Shown here piece by piece: positions 42,359-50,629 of a stretch of DNA of 64,000 nt. A model generated the notes under the pieces. It saw only the letters and a program-made list of their open reading frames with translations. It did not search any database and was not told where the DNA came from. The stretch comes from Acidimicrobiaceae bacterium (GTDB taxonomy: Bacteria > Actinomycetota > Acidimicrobiia > Acidimicrobiales > Ilumatobacteraceae): positions 62,001 through 126,000 of the forward strand of contig JACJWF010000002.1 of assembly GCA_020637295.1 (NCBI GenBank), given 5' to 3'. Position 1 is the first letter of the stretch, and the number at the start of each line of letters is the position of its first letter. Made by a program: the position numbers and the translations under genes.

Positions 42359-43270
42359 TCAGCCGACGTGGACCAGCACCTCGGCATGCAGCCGCTGGTA
42401 CTGCTCCAGCCGCTCGGCGCCGGTGCGGCCGAGGTTGAAGTCCGGCACGGCGAACTCGTGCACGCCCATCGCCACGTACTGCTGCAGGAGTTCCACCAGA
42501 TGGCCGGCCGTGCCGATCAGGGTCTGCCCCGGCATCGCCTTGGCCTCGGCGGCGGCCCGGTCCGCTTCGTCGTCCAGCAGCACGATCACGGCCTGCGCCG
42601 AGCGGGTGAGGGTGGCCGGGTCCCGACCGGCCGACTCGCATGCCCGGTCCACCAGCGCGCTCCGCTCGGCCAGCTGGGTGGGGTCGCCCCACGTGTTCCA
42701 CTCGTCGGCCCAGCGGGCGGTGAGGCGGGCCATGCGCGGCCCCTTGGAGCCGACCAGGATCGGCAGCGCACCGACCGGCTTGGGCCGGCAGGCCACGTCG
42801 TCCACCTGGAAGTAGCTGCCGCCGAAGCTGAAGCGGTCCTCGCGCAGCATGCCGTGGATGACCTGCAGCGCTTCGCCGAAGCGGTCCACCCGCGGCCCGG
42901 GCGGCGGCAGCTCCACCCCGTAGGCCAGGTGCTCGTTGACCTGCCAGCCGGCGCCGACGCCGAGCACCACACGCCCGCCCGACACATGGTCGGCCGTGAC
43001 CGCCCGCTTGGTGAGCACCACGGGATGGTGGAATGTCACCGGCGACACCATGGAGACCAGCCGCAGCCGCGGCACGGCGGCCCCGACCGCGGTCAGCACC
43101 GTCCAGCACTCCTGCACCTCGCCGTCGCCGCGGTCGTCGTCGGCGGCCCCGAACTGGAGGAAGTGGTCGGCGGCCCAGAACCCGCCGAACCCGACGGACT
43201 CCGCCCAGCGGGCGAGGGTGAGGACTTCGTCCCAGGGACGTTCGTAGGAGGGCCAGGCGGCGAACTGCAT
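42359..43270 (-). CDS. LLM-class, probably F420-dependent oxidoreductase
   Basis: Bacterial-luciferase-like TIM barrel of 303 aa. GFGGFWAADHFLQFG, RLVSMVSPVTFHHP, GGRVVLGVGAGWQVNEHLAYG and PILVGSKGPRMARLTARWADEWNTWG are typical of the actinobacterial F420 branch. These enzymes use F420H2 or FMN to reduce or oxidise small substrates. I start at the ATG at 43270, not the GTG at 43279, because TAGGGT (43278-43283) lies 7 nt upstream and overlaps that GTG. The substrate is unknown. It follows the amidohydrolase in a possible catabolic cluster. Confidence 0.9.
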   Translation of the reverse strand: MQFAAWPSYERPWDEVLTLARWAESVGFGGFWAADHFLQFGAADDDRGDGEVQECWTVLTAVGAAVPRLRLVSMVSPVTFHHPVVLTKRAVTADHVSGGRVVLGVGAGWQVNEHLAYGVELPPPGPRVDRFGEALQVIHGMLREDRFSFGGSYFQVDDVACRPKPVGALPILVGSKGPRMARLTARWADEWNTWGDPTQLAERSALVDRACESAGRDPATLTRSAQAVIVLLDDEADRAAAEAKAMPGQTLIGTAGHLVELLQQYVAMGVHEFAVPDFNLGRTGAERLEQYQRLHAEVLVHVG

Positions 43271-43277
43271 GCCGCTC

Positions 43278-43283
43278 ACCCTA
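43278..43283 (-). promoter_or_regulatory. -10 hexamer TAGGGT, leaderless LLM gene
   Basis: It lies 7 nt from the minus-strand ATG at 43270. Confidence 0.45.
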
Positions 43284-43288
43284 CGCAG

Positions 43289-44326
43289 TCAGGTGAACTG
43301 GTGGATGCGCTGCATGATCCGCTCGGCGAACAGCCACGTGCCGTCCTGGCGGACGTACTTGTCGTGGTACATGCCGACGAAGCTGCCGATCTTGCCGTTC
43401 GACTTCCGCTGGTACTGCTCCTGTACGGTGACCCGCCCGATGGCCGTGCCCGCTTCCTCGTCCACCTCGAAGACCGCATTGGGCGCCGTCTGCACCACCC
43501 AGCTCAGCGAGCCGACCTTCTCGTCCCAGAGCGCCATGATCGCGTCCAGGCCCTGGGCCGTCTCGCCCATGTCCCAGTACGCATCCTTGGTCCAGAGCAC
43601 GCGGCAGGCGTCGTAGTCGTGGCGGATCACGCTGTCCGAGTAGCGGGCGATCAGCTGGCGCAGCGCGGTGTCCGTGATCGGTGACGGGCCGGACGCCGAC
43701 GGCCTGGCGGGGCGGCCGGGCTCGCGCAACGCCGACGGCTCCAGCCCGACCTCCCAGGCGGCCAACGTGCGCACATGGTCGATCAGCTGGTCGCGGGTCA
43801 TCATCTCGTCGTGGGCGGCGAACTGCACCGCCAGCCCGTCCACCACCGCCGTGAGGCGGGTGGCGGCCGCCGCCGGGTCGTCGCACACGAACTCGCCGCG
43901 AGCCACCCCGTTGGTGATCACCCTGGCCAGCAGTTCTGCCGACTGCTCGTCCAGCTCCTGGCTGATCCTCCGCATCATCGGGTTCCGCAGCGCTTCGCCC
44001 CACCCGTCGATCCACAGCATCCACTCGACGTCGTCGCTGCCCTCGGGCACATAGTTCTGGATGGCCCGGTCCAGCTGCTCCACCGCAGACGGCGCGGACT
44101 GGATCTCGGCCTCCATCTCGGCGAGGTCCTTGCGGGCGTAGTGGGCGAACGCCTCGGCCAGCAGCTGCTCCTTGGAGTCGAAGTGGTAGTGGATGAGGCT
44201 GCTGGACACGCCGAGCCGCTTGGCGACATCGGCGATGCGGGTGGCTGCGAAGCCGCGCTCGATCACCACCTCGCAGGTGACCTCGAGGATCTCGTTGCGG
44301 CGCTCTTCGACCGTGGGCTTCTTCAC
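43289..44326 (-). CDS. TetR regulator fused to a SnoaL-like domain
   Basis: 345 aa. Residues 1-60 are a TetR HTH (RRNEILEVTCEVVIERGFAATRIADVAKRLGVSSSLIHYHFDSKE, read in blocks). Residues 60-195 are the usual helical ligand domain (WMLWIDGWGEALRNP). After a Pro/Arg/Ser linker, residues about 215-345 form a SnoaL/NTF2-like cone domain (LIARYSDSVIRHDYDACRVLWTKDAYWDMGE, VGMYHDKYVRQDGTWLFAER). SnoaL proteins are normally separate cyclases or isomerases. The GTG start is 9 nt from TATCGT (44336-44341). It probably controls the nearby flavoenzyme and SDR genes. Confidence 0.88.
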   Translation of the reverse strand: MKKPTVEERRNEILEVTCEVVIERGFAATRIADVAKRLGVSSSLIHYHFDSKEQLLAEAFAHYARKDLAEMEAEIQSAPSAVEQLDRAIQNYVPEGSDDVEWMLWIDGWGEALRNPMMRRISQELDEQSAELLARVITNGVARGEFVCDDPAAAATRLTAVVDGLAVQFAAHDEMMTRDQLIDHVRTLAAWEVGLEPSALREPGRPARPSASGPSPITDTALRQLIARYSDSVIRHDYDACRVLWTKDAYWDMGETAQGLDAIMALWDEKVGSLSWVVQTAPNAVFEVDEEAGTAIGRVTVQEQYQRKSNGKIGSFVGMYHDKYVRQDGTWLFAERIMQRIHQFT

Positions 44327-44376
44327 CAGCCGCGCACGATACCCGCTGACCCCGCCCGGGACGCGAAGATCTGCCG

Positions 44377-44808
44377 ATGGAACTCCAGGATGTCAAGGAC
44401 CGGGGCGCGCAACTCAGCATGTGGGCCCACCTCGCCACCGTCGGCGCCGACGGCTGCCCCGACGTCGTGCCCGTCCACCCCTGCTGGGAGGGCGACACCC
44501 TCTGGCTGATGTGCGGCACCGACGCGGTGAAGGTGCGCAACGTGGCCGCCAACCCGAACGTGGCGCTGCACTGGCAGGTCACCGAGAAGGGTGATGGGCT
44601 GGAGGTCTGGGGCACTGCCACCGTGCACGACGACCTGGAGACCAAGCGCCGCCTGTGGACGGGCGTGTTCGACTACGACCTCAACCTGTTCGCCCCTGGC
44701 GGGCCGGACAACTCGCCGGGCACGGGGTTCATGGCCATCCAGCCGCAGCGGGCCATGTGGATGGGTGCGTACGGGATGAACGGCATCGAGCGCTGGCGGA
44801 AGCCGTGA
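44377..44808 (+). CDS. Pyridoxamine-5'-phosphate oxidase-like, F420/flavin-binding protein
   Basis: A split-barrel protein of 143 aa. MWAHLATVGADGCPDVVPVHPCWEGDTLWLMCG and VKVRNVAANPNVALHW are the hallmark strands of the PPOX-class F420 or FMN proteins. The last part (MWMGAYGMNGIERW) completes the barrel. The reaction is unknown. It is divergent from the TetR-SnoaL gene and overlaps the SDR gene (GTGA), forming a two-gene unit likely under TetR control. Confidence 0.85.
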   Translation: MELQDVKDRGAQLSMWAHLATVGADGCPDVVPVHPCWEGDTLWLMCGTDAVKVRNVAANPNVALHWQVTEKGDGLEVWGTATVHDDLETKRRLWTGVFDYDLNLFAPGGPDNSPGTGFMAIQPQRAMWMGAYGMNGIERWRKP

Positions 44809-45599
44809 GCCGGCTCACCGGACTCAGCCGGTCCGTGGCCGGGAAGCGGGCGATCGTCACCGGTGCGGCATCGGGCATGGGTCGCGCCACCGCCCATCTC
44901 TTCGCCGACGAAGGGGCCTGGGTGGCAGTGGTGGACATCACCCGTGAAGGGGTGGATCAGGTGGTCGCCGAGATCCATTCCGTGCACGGCCGCGACCGCG
45001 CCCACGGCTTCGTGGTGGACGTGGGCGACCACCAGCAGTTGCACGACCTCGTCGCCGCCGTGGTGGACGAGGTCGGCGGCGTGGACATCCTGGTCAACAA
45101 CGCCGGCATCTCGCTCCCCAACTCGGCCTTCCAGGAGGAAGGCGACTACGAGGCCAACTGGGCACGCACGCTGGACGTCAACCTCACCGCCCACTCGCGG
45201 CTGATCCGCCTGTGCCTCCCGTTCCTGCGGGCCGCCGAGGGCGGTGGCCGGGTGGTCAACATCGCCTCCACCGAGGCGATCGTCACCACCGCAGGTCTGG
45301 CCGGCTACGCCGCCACCAAGGCCGGCGTGGTGGGGCTCACCAAGAGCTTCGCCGTGGAACTGGGGCGGCTGGGCATCAATGTCAACTGCATCTGCCCCGG
45401 GCCGATCAACACCGGCATGACCGCACCGATCCCCGACGAGGCCAAGGAGACCTACGCCCGCCGGCGGGTGCCGTTGCGCCGCTACGGCGACCCCGAGGAG
45501 GTGGCCCATATGACGCTGAACCTGTGCCTACCTGCGGCGAGCTTCGTGAACGGGGCGATCATCCCGGTGGACGGCGGAATGACCATCCGTCACACCTGA
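44805..45599 (+). CDS. Short-chain dehydrogenase/reductase
   Basis: A 264-aa Rossmann-fold oxidoreductase. VTGAASGMGRATA is the cofactor motif, VDITREG the acidic end of strand 2 (NAD preference), NNAG follows, and the catalytic Ser-Tyr-Lys lies in NIASTEA and YAATKAG. CPGPINTGM and NGAIIPVDGGMTI complete the classical SDR pattern. The GTG start overlaps the PPOX gene stop. Its substrate may be an alcohol from the same catabolic cluster. The stop lies in one arm of CTGACC-GGGCG-GGTCAG (45596-45612), whose other arm carries the convergent gene's stop. Confidence 0.9.
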   Translation: MSRLTGLSRSVAGKRAIVTGAASGMGRATAHLFADEGAWVAVVDITREGVDQVVAEIHSVHGRDRAHGFVVDVGDHQQLHDLVAAVVDEVGGVDILVNNAGISLPNSAFQEEGDYEANWARTLDVNLTAHSRLIRLCLPFLRAAEGGGRVVNIASTEAIVTTAGLAGYAATKAGVVGLTKSFAVELGRLGINVNCICPGPINTGMTAPIPDEAKETYARRRVPLRRYGDPEEVAHMTLNLCLPAASFVNGAIIPVDGGMTIRHT

Positions 45600-45608
45600 C
45601 CGGGCGGG

Positions 45609-47189
45609 TCAGCCGTCCTCCGGCTCCTCCACGCGGAACGCCCCGCGCATCAGCGGGTGGATCCGGCAGAAGTAGGTGTACGTGTCCGGTGGGAGGTCGG
45701 AGGGGATGGTCCACTCCACCGTGTCGGCGGTGGGTGGCCCGCCCGTGCCCAACTCGCCGGAGTCGAAGATCACCGGCCCGTCGGCGAGTGGGTAGGCGAT
45801 GCCGGTGCTGAGGTTGCACGGCGCCTTGCACGCCGTGATGGTGTGCCACTGCCCGTTGGCGACGTCCGCGTCCAGGTTGAGGAACGTGATGGTCTCGCCG
45901 GGGCGCACTGTGGGCACACGCACGGCGTAGTTCATGTCGCCCTGCCCGTAGACCCAGTCGAAGATCTCGATGGTGCCGTCCACGGGCTCGGAGGGCAGCG
46001 CGGTGAGGTCCAGGTAGCGGGGGTCCGGGTCGCCGCCGTGGTTGTCGTTCTCCGGCAGGTGGCCGTGGGTGAGCATGCCGGGCGTGTCCACCCCCGTCGT
46101 GAACGGGTCGGCGGCGCCGTCCAGCGGCGGGCCCATCCAGACGACCATGATGCCCATGGACTCGTACCAACTGGCCAGCCCGGAGTCGTAGGTGGCGTTG
46201 GTGCGCAGCACGTCGCCCTGGTGCACCTCCACCCGCCAGTCCGGCAGGGTGGCGGTCATCGACACGTCCCAGCTCACCGCGCCCGCGGGCTCGTAGTACT
46301 TGGCCTCGGAGCGGAACAGGTGCGCGGTCTCGGCGCCACGGTCCAGCCACAGGTCGCCGTGCAGCCCGCCGGGGTGGAGGTGGGCGGCGGTGGCGATGAG
46401 CACCCCGTCCTGGTCCACCGTCCACTCGTTGAGCCGGGGCTCGCCCGGATACGGATCGGCTGCCTGGTCCGGGTAGGTGTAGGTGACCCCGTCGCCATCG
46501 CCGCGCAGGACGTCGAACACGGGGTAGCCCTTGCCGTTCTGCACGTCCATCCACACCGGCCGGGCGGCGATCATCCCCTCCGCCGCCGGTGAGTCGGCCG
46601 GGACGAAATCGATGTCGTACGTGACCAGCACGTCCGTCGCAGTGGGCGTGAGGTTGTGGAGCATGTAGTTGAGGAACCAGCGGTCGCTGGCGTGGTACGG
46701 GTAGGCATAGGGCTCGGGCAGCGCCAGCAGCGTCTTCTCCTCGCCGGCAGCGAAGAACCGCTCGGGGAAGGCGGAGGTGGCGTCGCGGGCGCTCTGGTTG
46801 AGCCACACCCCGTGGTGGAGGTGGACGATGTCCACCCGTGGCACCGTCCCGTCGAGGTAGGTGAGGTTGGGGCGGAAGCCGACGATCCAGCCGTCGACCT
46901 CCGGCTGGGGGATGCCGAACTCGTTGTCGATGTTGTTCTGGCCGGGCTCGATGTGGAACGGGCCGGCGCTGAGGTGGAGCGTCTCCACGCCGTCGCGCGT
47001 GGGCAGATCCGCCAGCGTGGTGGACGTGGAGGTGGCCACCGTGGACTGCGGGATCAGCGTGGTGGGCGCCTCCGTCGCGGCGACGGAGACCGTGGTGGCT
47101 GCGCCGTCGCCGCTGGATGCCTCGGCCGCGCACGCGGCCGCCAGTGCCGCGCCCGCGGCAAGTGCGACAAGTGCGCGACCGGTCCCCAT
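45609..47189 (-). CDS. Secreted copper lipoprotein: monooxygenase-like module plus cupredoxin
   Basis: 526 aa. The signal peptide ends in LAAACAAEAS (a lipobox variant) and a Thr/Ser-rich linker follows. The main domain has VDIVHLHHGVW and AAHLHPGGLHGDL, spaced His clusters like the two copper sites of PHM/DBH-type copper monooxygenases. The C-terminal ~110 residues are a cupredoxin: GQWHTITACKAPC gives one His, and YFCRIHPLM gives Cys508, His511 and Met514, the type 1 copper ligands in amicyanin spacing. I infer an external copper redox enzyme. TAGGCT (47199-47204) is 9 nt upstream. Confidence 0.8.
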   Translation of the reverse strand: MGTGRALVALAAGAALAAACAAEASSGDGAATTVSVAATEAPTTLIPQSTVATSTSTTLADLPTRDGVETLHLSAGPFHIEPGQNNIDNEFGIPQPEVDGWIVGFRPNLTYLDGTVPRVDIVHLHHGVWLNQSARDATSAFPERFFAAGEEKTLLALPEPYAYPYHASDRWFLNYMLHNLTPTATDVLVTYDIDFVPADSPAAEGMIAARPVWMDVQNGKGYPVFDVLRGDGDGVTYTYPDQAADPYPGEPRLNEWTVDQDGVLIATAAHLHPGGLHGDLWLDRGAETAHLFRSEAKYYEPAGAVSWDVSMTATLPDWRVEVHQGDVLRTNATYDSGLASWYESMGIMVVWMGPPLDGAADPFTTGVDTPGMLTHGHLPENDNHGGDPDPRYLDLTALPSEPVDGTIEIFDWVYGQGDMNYAVRVPTVRPGETITFLNLDADVANGQWHTITACKAPCNLSTGIAYPLADGPVIFDSGELGTGGPPTADTVEWTIPSDLPPDTYTYFCRIHPLMRGAFRVEEPEDG

Positions 47190-47201
47190 GGGGCGGGAAG
47201 C

Positions 47202-48311
47202 CTACTCCCCGGCGTACCCGTCCAACAGGCCGGTGAGGCCCGTCGGGTGGGGACCGACGGCGAGTTGCTCGAGGATGCCGATGCCGTCCTCGGTGCGTCC
47301 GTCGGCCAGCGTGATGGTGGCGTCGCACAGTGCCTGCACATGGATGTTCTCGCGGCTCAGGGGCGCCAGGCCGGCCACGTCGATCCGCTCCCCGGAGGTG
47401 ACCGCCTCGCCCTTCCACGCCCCATGCGTGAAGGAGGGGTGGCCATAGCCGATGCCGCGCATGTGGAACTCGTACTTCGGCGTCAACCTCACCGTGCTGA
47501 CGCCGCCGTCCCAGTCCACCAGGTCGTACTCGAAGTGGTCCGCCCAGCGGGTGCCGGGGCGCCAGCGGATCCGCCAGTCCACGGTGCGCATCATGTGCGG
47601 CTGCCCCCCGGCCGGGGCGATCGTGCCCGTCTCGTGCCAGCGCCGCCCGTCGCCGTAGTCGTTGACGTCGAAGTGGGTGCTGAGACTGGGGAAGTTCACC
47701 GGCGCCCACAGCCAGAAGAACTGGGGCAGCGACACCGGCGCGCCGGTGGAGCCCGCCTCGCCGACCGGGCGGATCCCCCACGAGCGATCGCGCGAGCCCC
47801 AGACGTCGTCCGGGCGCACGTCGTGGCGCTGGCCGTGGACCTCCACCCAACCGGTCCACGCGCCGAACTGGGTGAGCCGGGTGTAGTCGAAGAACGGGCG
47901 CACCCCGGCCCGCTGGAAGAAGTGCGGCTCCTCGATGGCCGGGGAGCGGGACTCGAAGGTCAGGTCGGCGCGGACGCCTTGGTCGGGCGCGTCCACCCGC
48001 AGGCGGAGGATGTGCAGTGGTTCGACGACGTCCACCACGATGGGGCCCAGCGAGGTGGCTTCACGCCGGTCGTCGGGGGCCCGCTGGGAGCGGAACACAC
48101 TGGTCTGCCGGCCGCCCTGCACCACGCAGAACGCAGCATCGGCGACATGGCGGTTGGGGTACAGGCCCATTGCCGCGGCGAAGTACAGACCGCCGTCGCG
48201 CGAGTAGCCGTTGAAGAAGTAGCGGTCGTAGTGGTTGAGGTCCGCCGTGGCGGTGTGGGCCACCGGCACCGACGCCTGGTGGATGGGGTAGTCGTCGAAG
48301 CTCGTCAGCAC
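47202..48311 (-). CDS. Conserved protein of unknown function (369 aa)
   Basis: Not recognised with certainty. A soluble, Trp/Tyr/Asp-rich beta protein without signal peptide (HYDRYFFNGYSRDGGLYFAAAMG, WGSRDRSWGIRPVGE, WLWAPVNFPSLSTHFDVNDYG). The two-sheet, aromatic-rich style resembles lipocalin-like hydratases of the CrtC/AttH type, but no catalytic motif can be confirmed. GTG 48311 is chosen because TACGGT (48319-48324) is 7 nt upstream. It is tandem with the copper lipoprotein (12-bp gap) and probably shares its transcript. Confidence 0.75.
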   Translation of the reverse strand: MLTSFDDYPIHQASVPVAHTATADLNHYDRYFFNGYSRDGGLYFAAAMGLYPNRHVADAAFCVVQGGRQTSVFRSQRAPDDRREATSLGPIVVDVVEPLHILRLRVDAPDQGVRADLTFESRSPAIEEPHFFQRAGVRPFFDYTRLTQFGAWTGWVEVHGQRHDVRPDDVWGSRDRSWGIRPVGEAGSTGAPVSLPQFFWLWAPVNFPSLSTHFDVNDYGDGRRWHETGTIAPAGGQPHMMRTVDWRIRWRPGTRWADHFEYDLVDWDGGVSTVRLTPKYEFHMRGIGYGHPSFTHGAWKGEAVTSGERIDVAGLAPLSRENIHVQALCDATITLADGRTEDGIGILEQLAVGPHPTGLTGLLDGYAGE

Positions 48312-48318
48312 GCCCGCG

Positions 48319-48324
48319 ACCGTA
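48319..48324 (-). promoter_or_regulatory. -10 hexamer TACGGT, leaderless 369-aa gene
   Basis: It lies 7 nt from the minus-strand GTG at 48311. Confidence 0.5.
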
Positions 48325-48362
48325 CCGATCCTGGCGGCTGGCTCTCCCACCCGGCCGCGCCG

Positions 48363-48368
48363 TAGCCT
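48363..48368 (+). promoter_or_regulatory. -10 hexamer TAGCCT, leaderless ctaA
   Basis: It lies 7 nt from the ATG at 48376. Confidence 0.5.
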
Positions 48369-48375
48369 CGCGTCC

Positions 48376-49371
48376 ATGTCCCGCCTCAAGGCCTTCGTCC
48401 GCCGGGTGCGTGCCGAGGGCTTCACCCCAAGGGAGTTCATGTCCATCGCCGTTGCCGCGCTGGTGCTGCTGTCGATCATCGTCGTCAGCGGCGGCGCGGT
48501 CCGGCTGTCCGGCTCCGGCCTCGGGTGCGAGGACTGGCCGAACTGCAACAACGAGCGCATCCTCGACGTGTCCAACGCGCACGCCGCGGTGGAGCAGATC
48601 AACCGCCTGTTCACCTTCCTCGTCGCGTTCGGTGTGGTGCTGGCCGCACTGGCCGCGTGGTACCGCCGGCCTCGCCGGCGCGACCTGCTCGTGTACTCGA
48701 TGGTCATGCTGATCGGCGTGCCCGCCCAGGGCCTGGTCGGCGCGGTCGTCATCTGGACGGATCTCCACCCGGCCGCAGTGCAGTGGCACTTCCTGCTGTC
48801 GATGGTCCTGGTCATCGCCGCCGTGATGATGATCGTCCGGTCCCGCGAGCCGGATGCCGGCGTGCGCGTGCCGGCGGTGGTGCCCCGGGTGCGTGCCAGG
48901 GTGCGCCTCTTGGCGGTGTGGGTCGGCATCGTGGTGGTGCTCGGCACCATCGTCACCAATACCGGGCCACACGCCGGCGACGAGGAGGCCAAGCGGTTCT
49001 GGGGCACCGTCACGGACATCAACGGCAACGCCCTGAAGTGGATCACCCGCATCCATGGGGTGTCCGTCTGGGTCGCTGCTGCCATTGCCCTGTCGATCTT
49101 CTGGTCGCTGCGCCGACTGCCCAACGACCGGCGCGTGCTCGACGCCCCGCTCACGGCGTGGGTGGTGGCGTGTGTCGTGCAGGGGTCGGTCGGCTATGTG
49201 CAGTACGCCGCCGGGCTGCCGGTGGGCTTGGTGGCCGTGCACCTGGCCGGTGGCACGTCACTGGTGGCCATCACCGCCTGGCTGTGGGCCGCCACCACGA
49301 AGAAGGCGGAATCCGCCGGCGAGATGGTGCAGCGGGTCAGCCGGCAACGGAAGGCCTCCCTCAGCGAGTGA
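48376..49371 (+). CDS. ctaA: CtaA/COX15-family heme A synthase
   Basis: Membrane enzyme that oxidises heme O to heme A for cytochrome aa3. 331 aa with about eight helices, in two homologous halves. GSGLGCEDWPNC is the first extracellular loop with the conserved Cys pair. Conserved heme-ligand histidines are present in QWHFLLS, RIHGVSVW and AVHLAGG, but the first expected site reads VEQINRLF, with Asn where the family has His (E-x-x-H-R). The function is likely but not certain because of that change. Confidence 0.85.
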   Translation: MSRLKAFVRRVRAEGFTPREFMSIAVAALVLLSIIVVSGGAVRLSGSGLGCEDWPNCNNERILDVSNAHAAVEQINRLFTFLVAFGVVLAALAAWYRRPRRRDLLVYSMVMLIGVPAQGLVGAVVIWTDLHPAAVQWHFLLSMVLVIAAVMMIVRSREPDAGVRVPAVVPRVRARVRLLAVWVGIVVVLGTIVTNTGPHAGDEEAKRFWGTVTDINGNALKWITRIHGVSVWVAAAIALSIFWSLRRLPNDRRVLDAPLTAWVVACVVQGSVGYVQYAAGLPVGLVAVHLAGGTSLVAITAWLWAATTKKAESAGEMVQRVSRQRKASLSE

Positions 49372-49386
49372 CGAGCAGACCTCGGC

Positions 49387-49584
49387 TCAGCCGGTGAGGC
49401 CCTTCACGAATTCACCGACCTTGTCGAACAGGCTGGCGAAGAAGTTGCCGATGCCCTTCACGAAGTCCACCGTCGCCTGCGCGGAACCGGACGGGTCCTG
49501 CCAGAGGTGGATGGCCATGAACGCGAGCATCAGGTAGAGCGCGATGCGGCCAGCGGCTTTGAGTTGTTCGAGCAGAGCTGCCAT
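49387..49584 (-). CDS. Small membrane-associated protein (65 aa)
   Basis: A 65-aa frame with one transmembrane helix (about 13-28, IALYLMLAFMAIHLW) and an amphipathic C-terminal helix (VDFVKGIGNFFASLFDKVGEFVKGL). The Shine-Dalgarno sequence GGAGGT is ideal, 8 nt before the ATG. TAGCCT at 49641-49646 (minus strand) would give a leader of about 50 nt. No family is recognised. Its size and amphipathic end suggest a peptide that sits on the membrane. Confidence 0.7.
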   Translation of the reverse strand: MAALLEQLKAAGRIALYLMLAFMAIHLWQDPSGSAQATVDFVKGIGNFFASLFDKVGEFVKGLTG

Positions 49585-49643
49585 GGGGGGACCTCCGGGG
49601 AACGCCGAACACGCCCAGGTCTCCACCCGCTGCTGCGCACAGG

Positions 49644-50609
49644 CTACACGTGGCGCCCCAGCGAAGTGAGGCATTCGCGGAACGTGCGCACCGTGCCATG
49701 GACGATCTGCTCGGCGGTCAGTACCTCTTCGATCCGCCCGGCCACCTGGCCGGTGAGCGCGATCGACGCCTCCATGTCGCCCCCGAAGTACAGGTCGCGG
49801 ACCCGGCCGAACACGGAGAGGTCCACCTGGGTCTGCTGCTCCAGCTCCGTCGTCAGCGCGGTGCGCAGGGCGCGAAGGCCGGGCCGGCCGAAGCGGTTGA
49901 GGAAGACGGTGTCGGTCTCGGCCGCACCGATGATCGCCTGCTTCCAGTTCTCGTGAACGGGGGACTCGGCCGCGCTGACCATGCGCGTGCCCATCTGCAC
50001 GCCCTCCGCACCGAGCGCGAACGCGGCAGCCATGCCGGCCCCATCGGTGATCCCGCCGGCGGCGATGATCGGCACGTCGACCTTGCTGGCCACCAGTGGC
50101 AGCAGCACCATCGTGCTGACGTCCCGCGGGTTCTTGAAGCCGCCGCCCTCGCCGCCCTCGACCACCAACCCGTCGACGCCGGCATCCACTGCCTTCAGCG
50201 CGGCGGCCAGCGTGGGCACGACATGGAACACGGTCAGCCCGGCGGCCTTGAGGGTGGACGTGTACTTCGTGGGGTCGCCGGCGGACGTGGTGACGAAGCG
50301 GACACCCTGGTCGATGACGAACTCGGCGATCGACGGGTCGCGCACGAAGGCCTGGGCGATGTTGACGCCGAACGGCCGGTCGGTGAGGTCGCGCATGCGG
50401 CGGATCTCCTCGCGGACGTCGTCCAGTTCGCCGCTGGAGGTCTCGATGATGCCCAGTGCGCCGGCGTTGCTGACGGCGGAGGCCAACTGGCTGCGGGCGA
50501 TCCATCCCATCGGTGCCTGCACGATCGGGTAATCGACCCCGAGTAGGTCGCTGACGCGGGTGCGGATAGGCGGGGGAGCAGAGGCGTCGGGGGCGGCTGC
50601 GGCGGTCAT
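49644..50609 (-). CDS. FMN-dependent nitronate monooxygenase-like protein
   Basis: TIM-barrel flavoprotein of 321 aa. YPIVQAPMGWIA, FGVNIAQAF, GVRFVTTSAGDP, VPIIAAGGITDGAGMAAAFALGAEGVQMGTR and the N-terminal layout match the NMO/2-nitropropane dioxygenase group. The loop that normally carries the catalytic His (G-x-E-x-G-G-H) reads EGGEGGGFKNP, so the His is missing and nitronate oxidation is doubtful. I start at the ATG at 50609, 6 nt from TACCTT (50616-50621); the frame extends upstream, but that part overlaps the next gene's antisense. Confidence 0.87.
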   Translation of the reverse strand: MTAAAAPDASAPPPIRTRVSDLLGVDYPIVQAPMGWIARSQLASAVSNAGALGIIETSSGELDDVREEIRRMRDLTDRPFGVNIAQAFVRDPSIAEFVIDQGVRFVTTSAGDPTKYTSTLKAAGLTVFHVVPTLAAALKAVDAGVDGLVVEGGEGGGFKNPRDVSTMVLLPLVASKVDVPIIAAGGITDGAGMAAAFALGAEGVQMGTRMVSAAESPVHENWKQAIIGAAETDTVFLNRFGRPGLRALRTALTTELEQQTQVDLSVFGRVRDLYFGGDMEASIALTGQVAGRIEEVLTAEQIVHGTVRTFRECLTSLGRHV

Positions 50610-50615
50610 GCGCCG

Positions 50616-50621
50616 AAGGTA
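50616..50621 (-). promoter_or_regulatory. -10 hexamer TACCTT, leaderless NMO-like gene
   Basis: It lies 6 nt from the minus-strand ATG at 50609. Confidence 0.45.
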
Positions 50622-50629
50622 GCCAAGCG

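Noticed and set aside
48312..49154. Minus-strand extension of the 369-aa gene
   Set aside because: The extension is antisense to ctaA, and a leaderless promoter fits the GTG at 48311.
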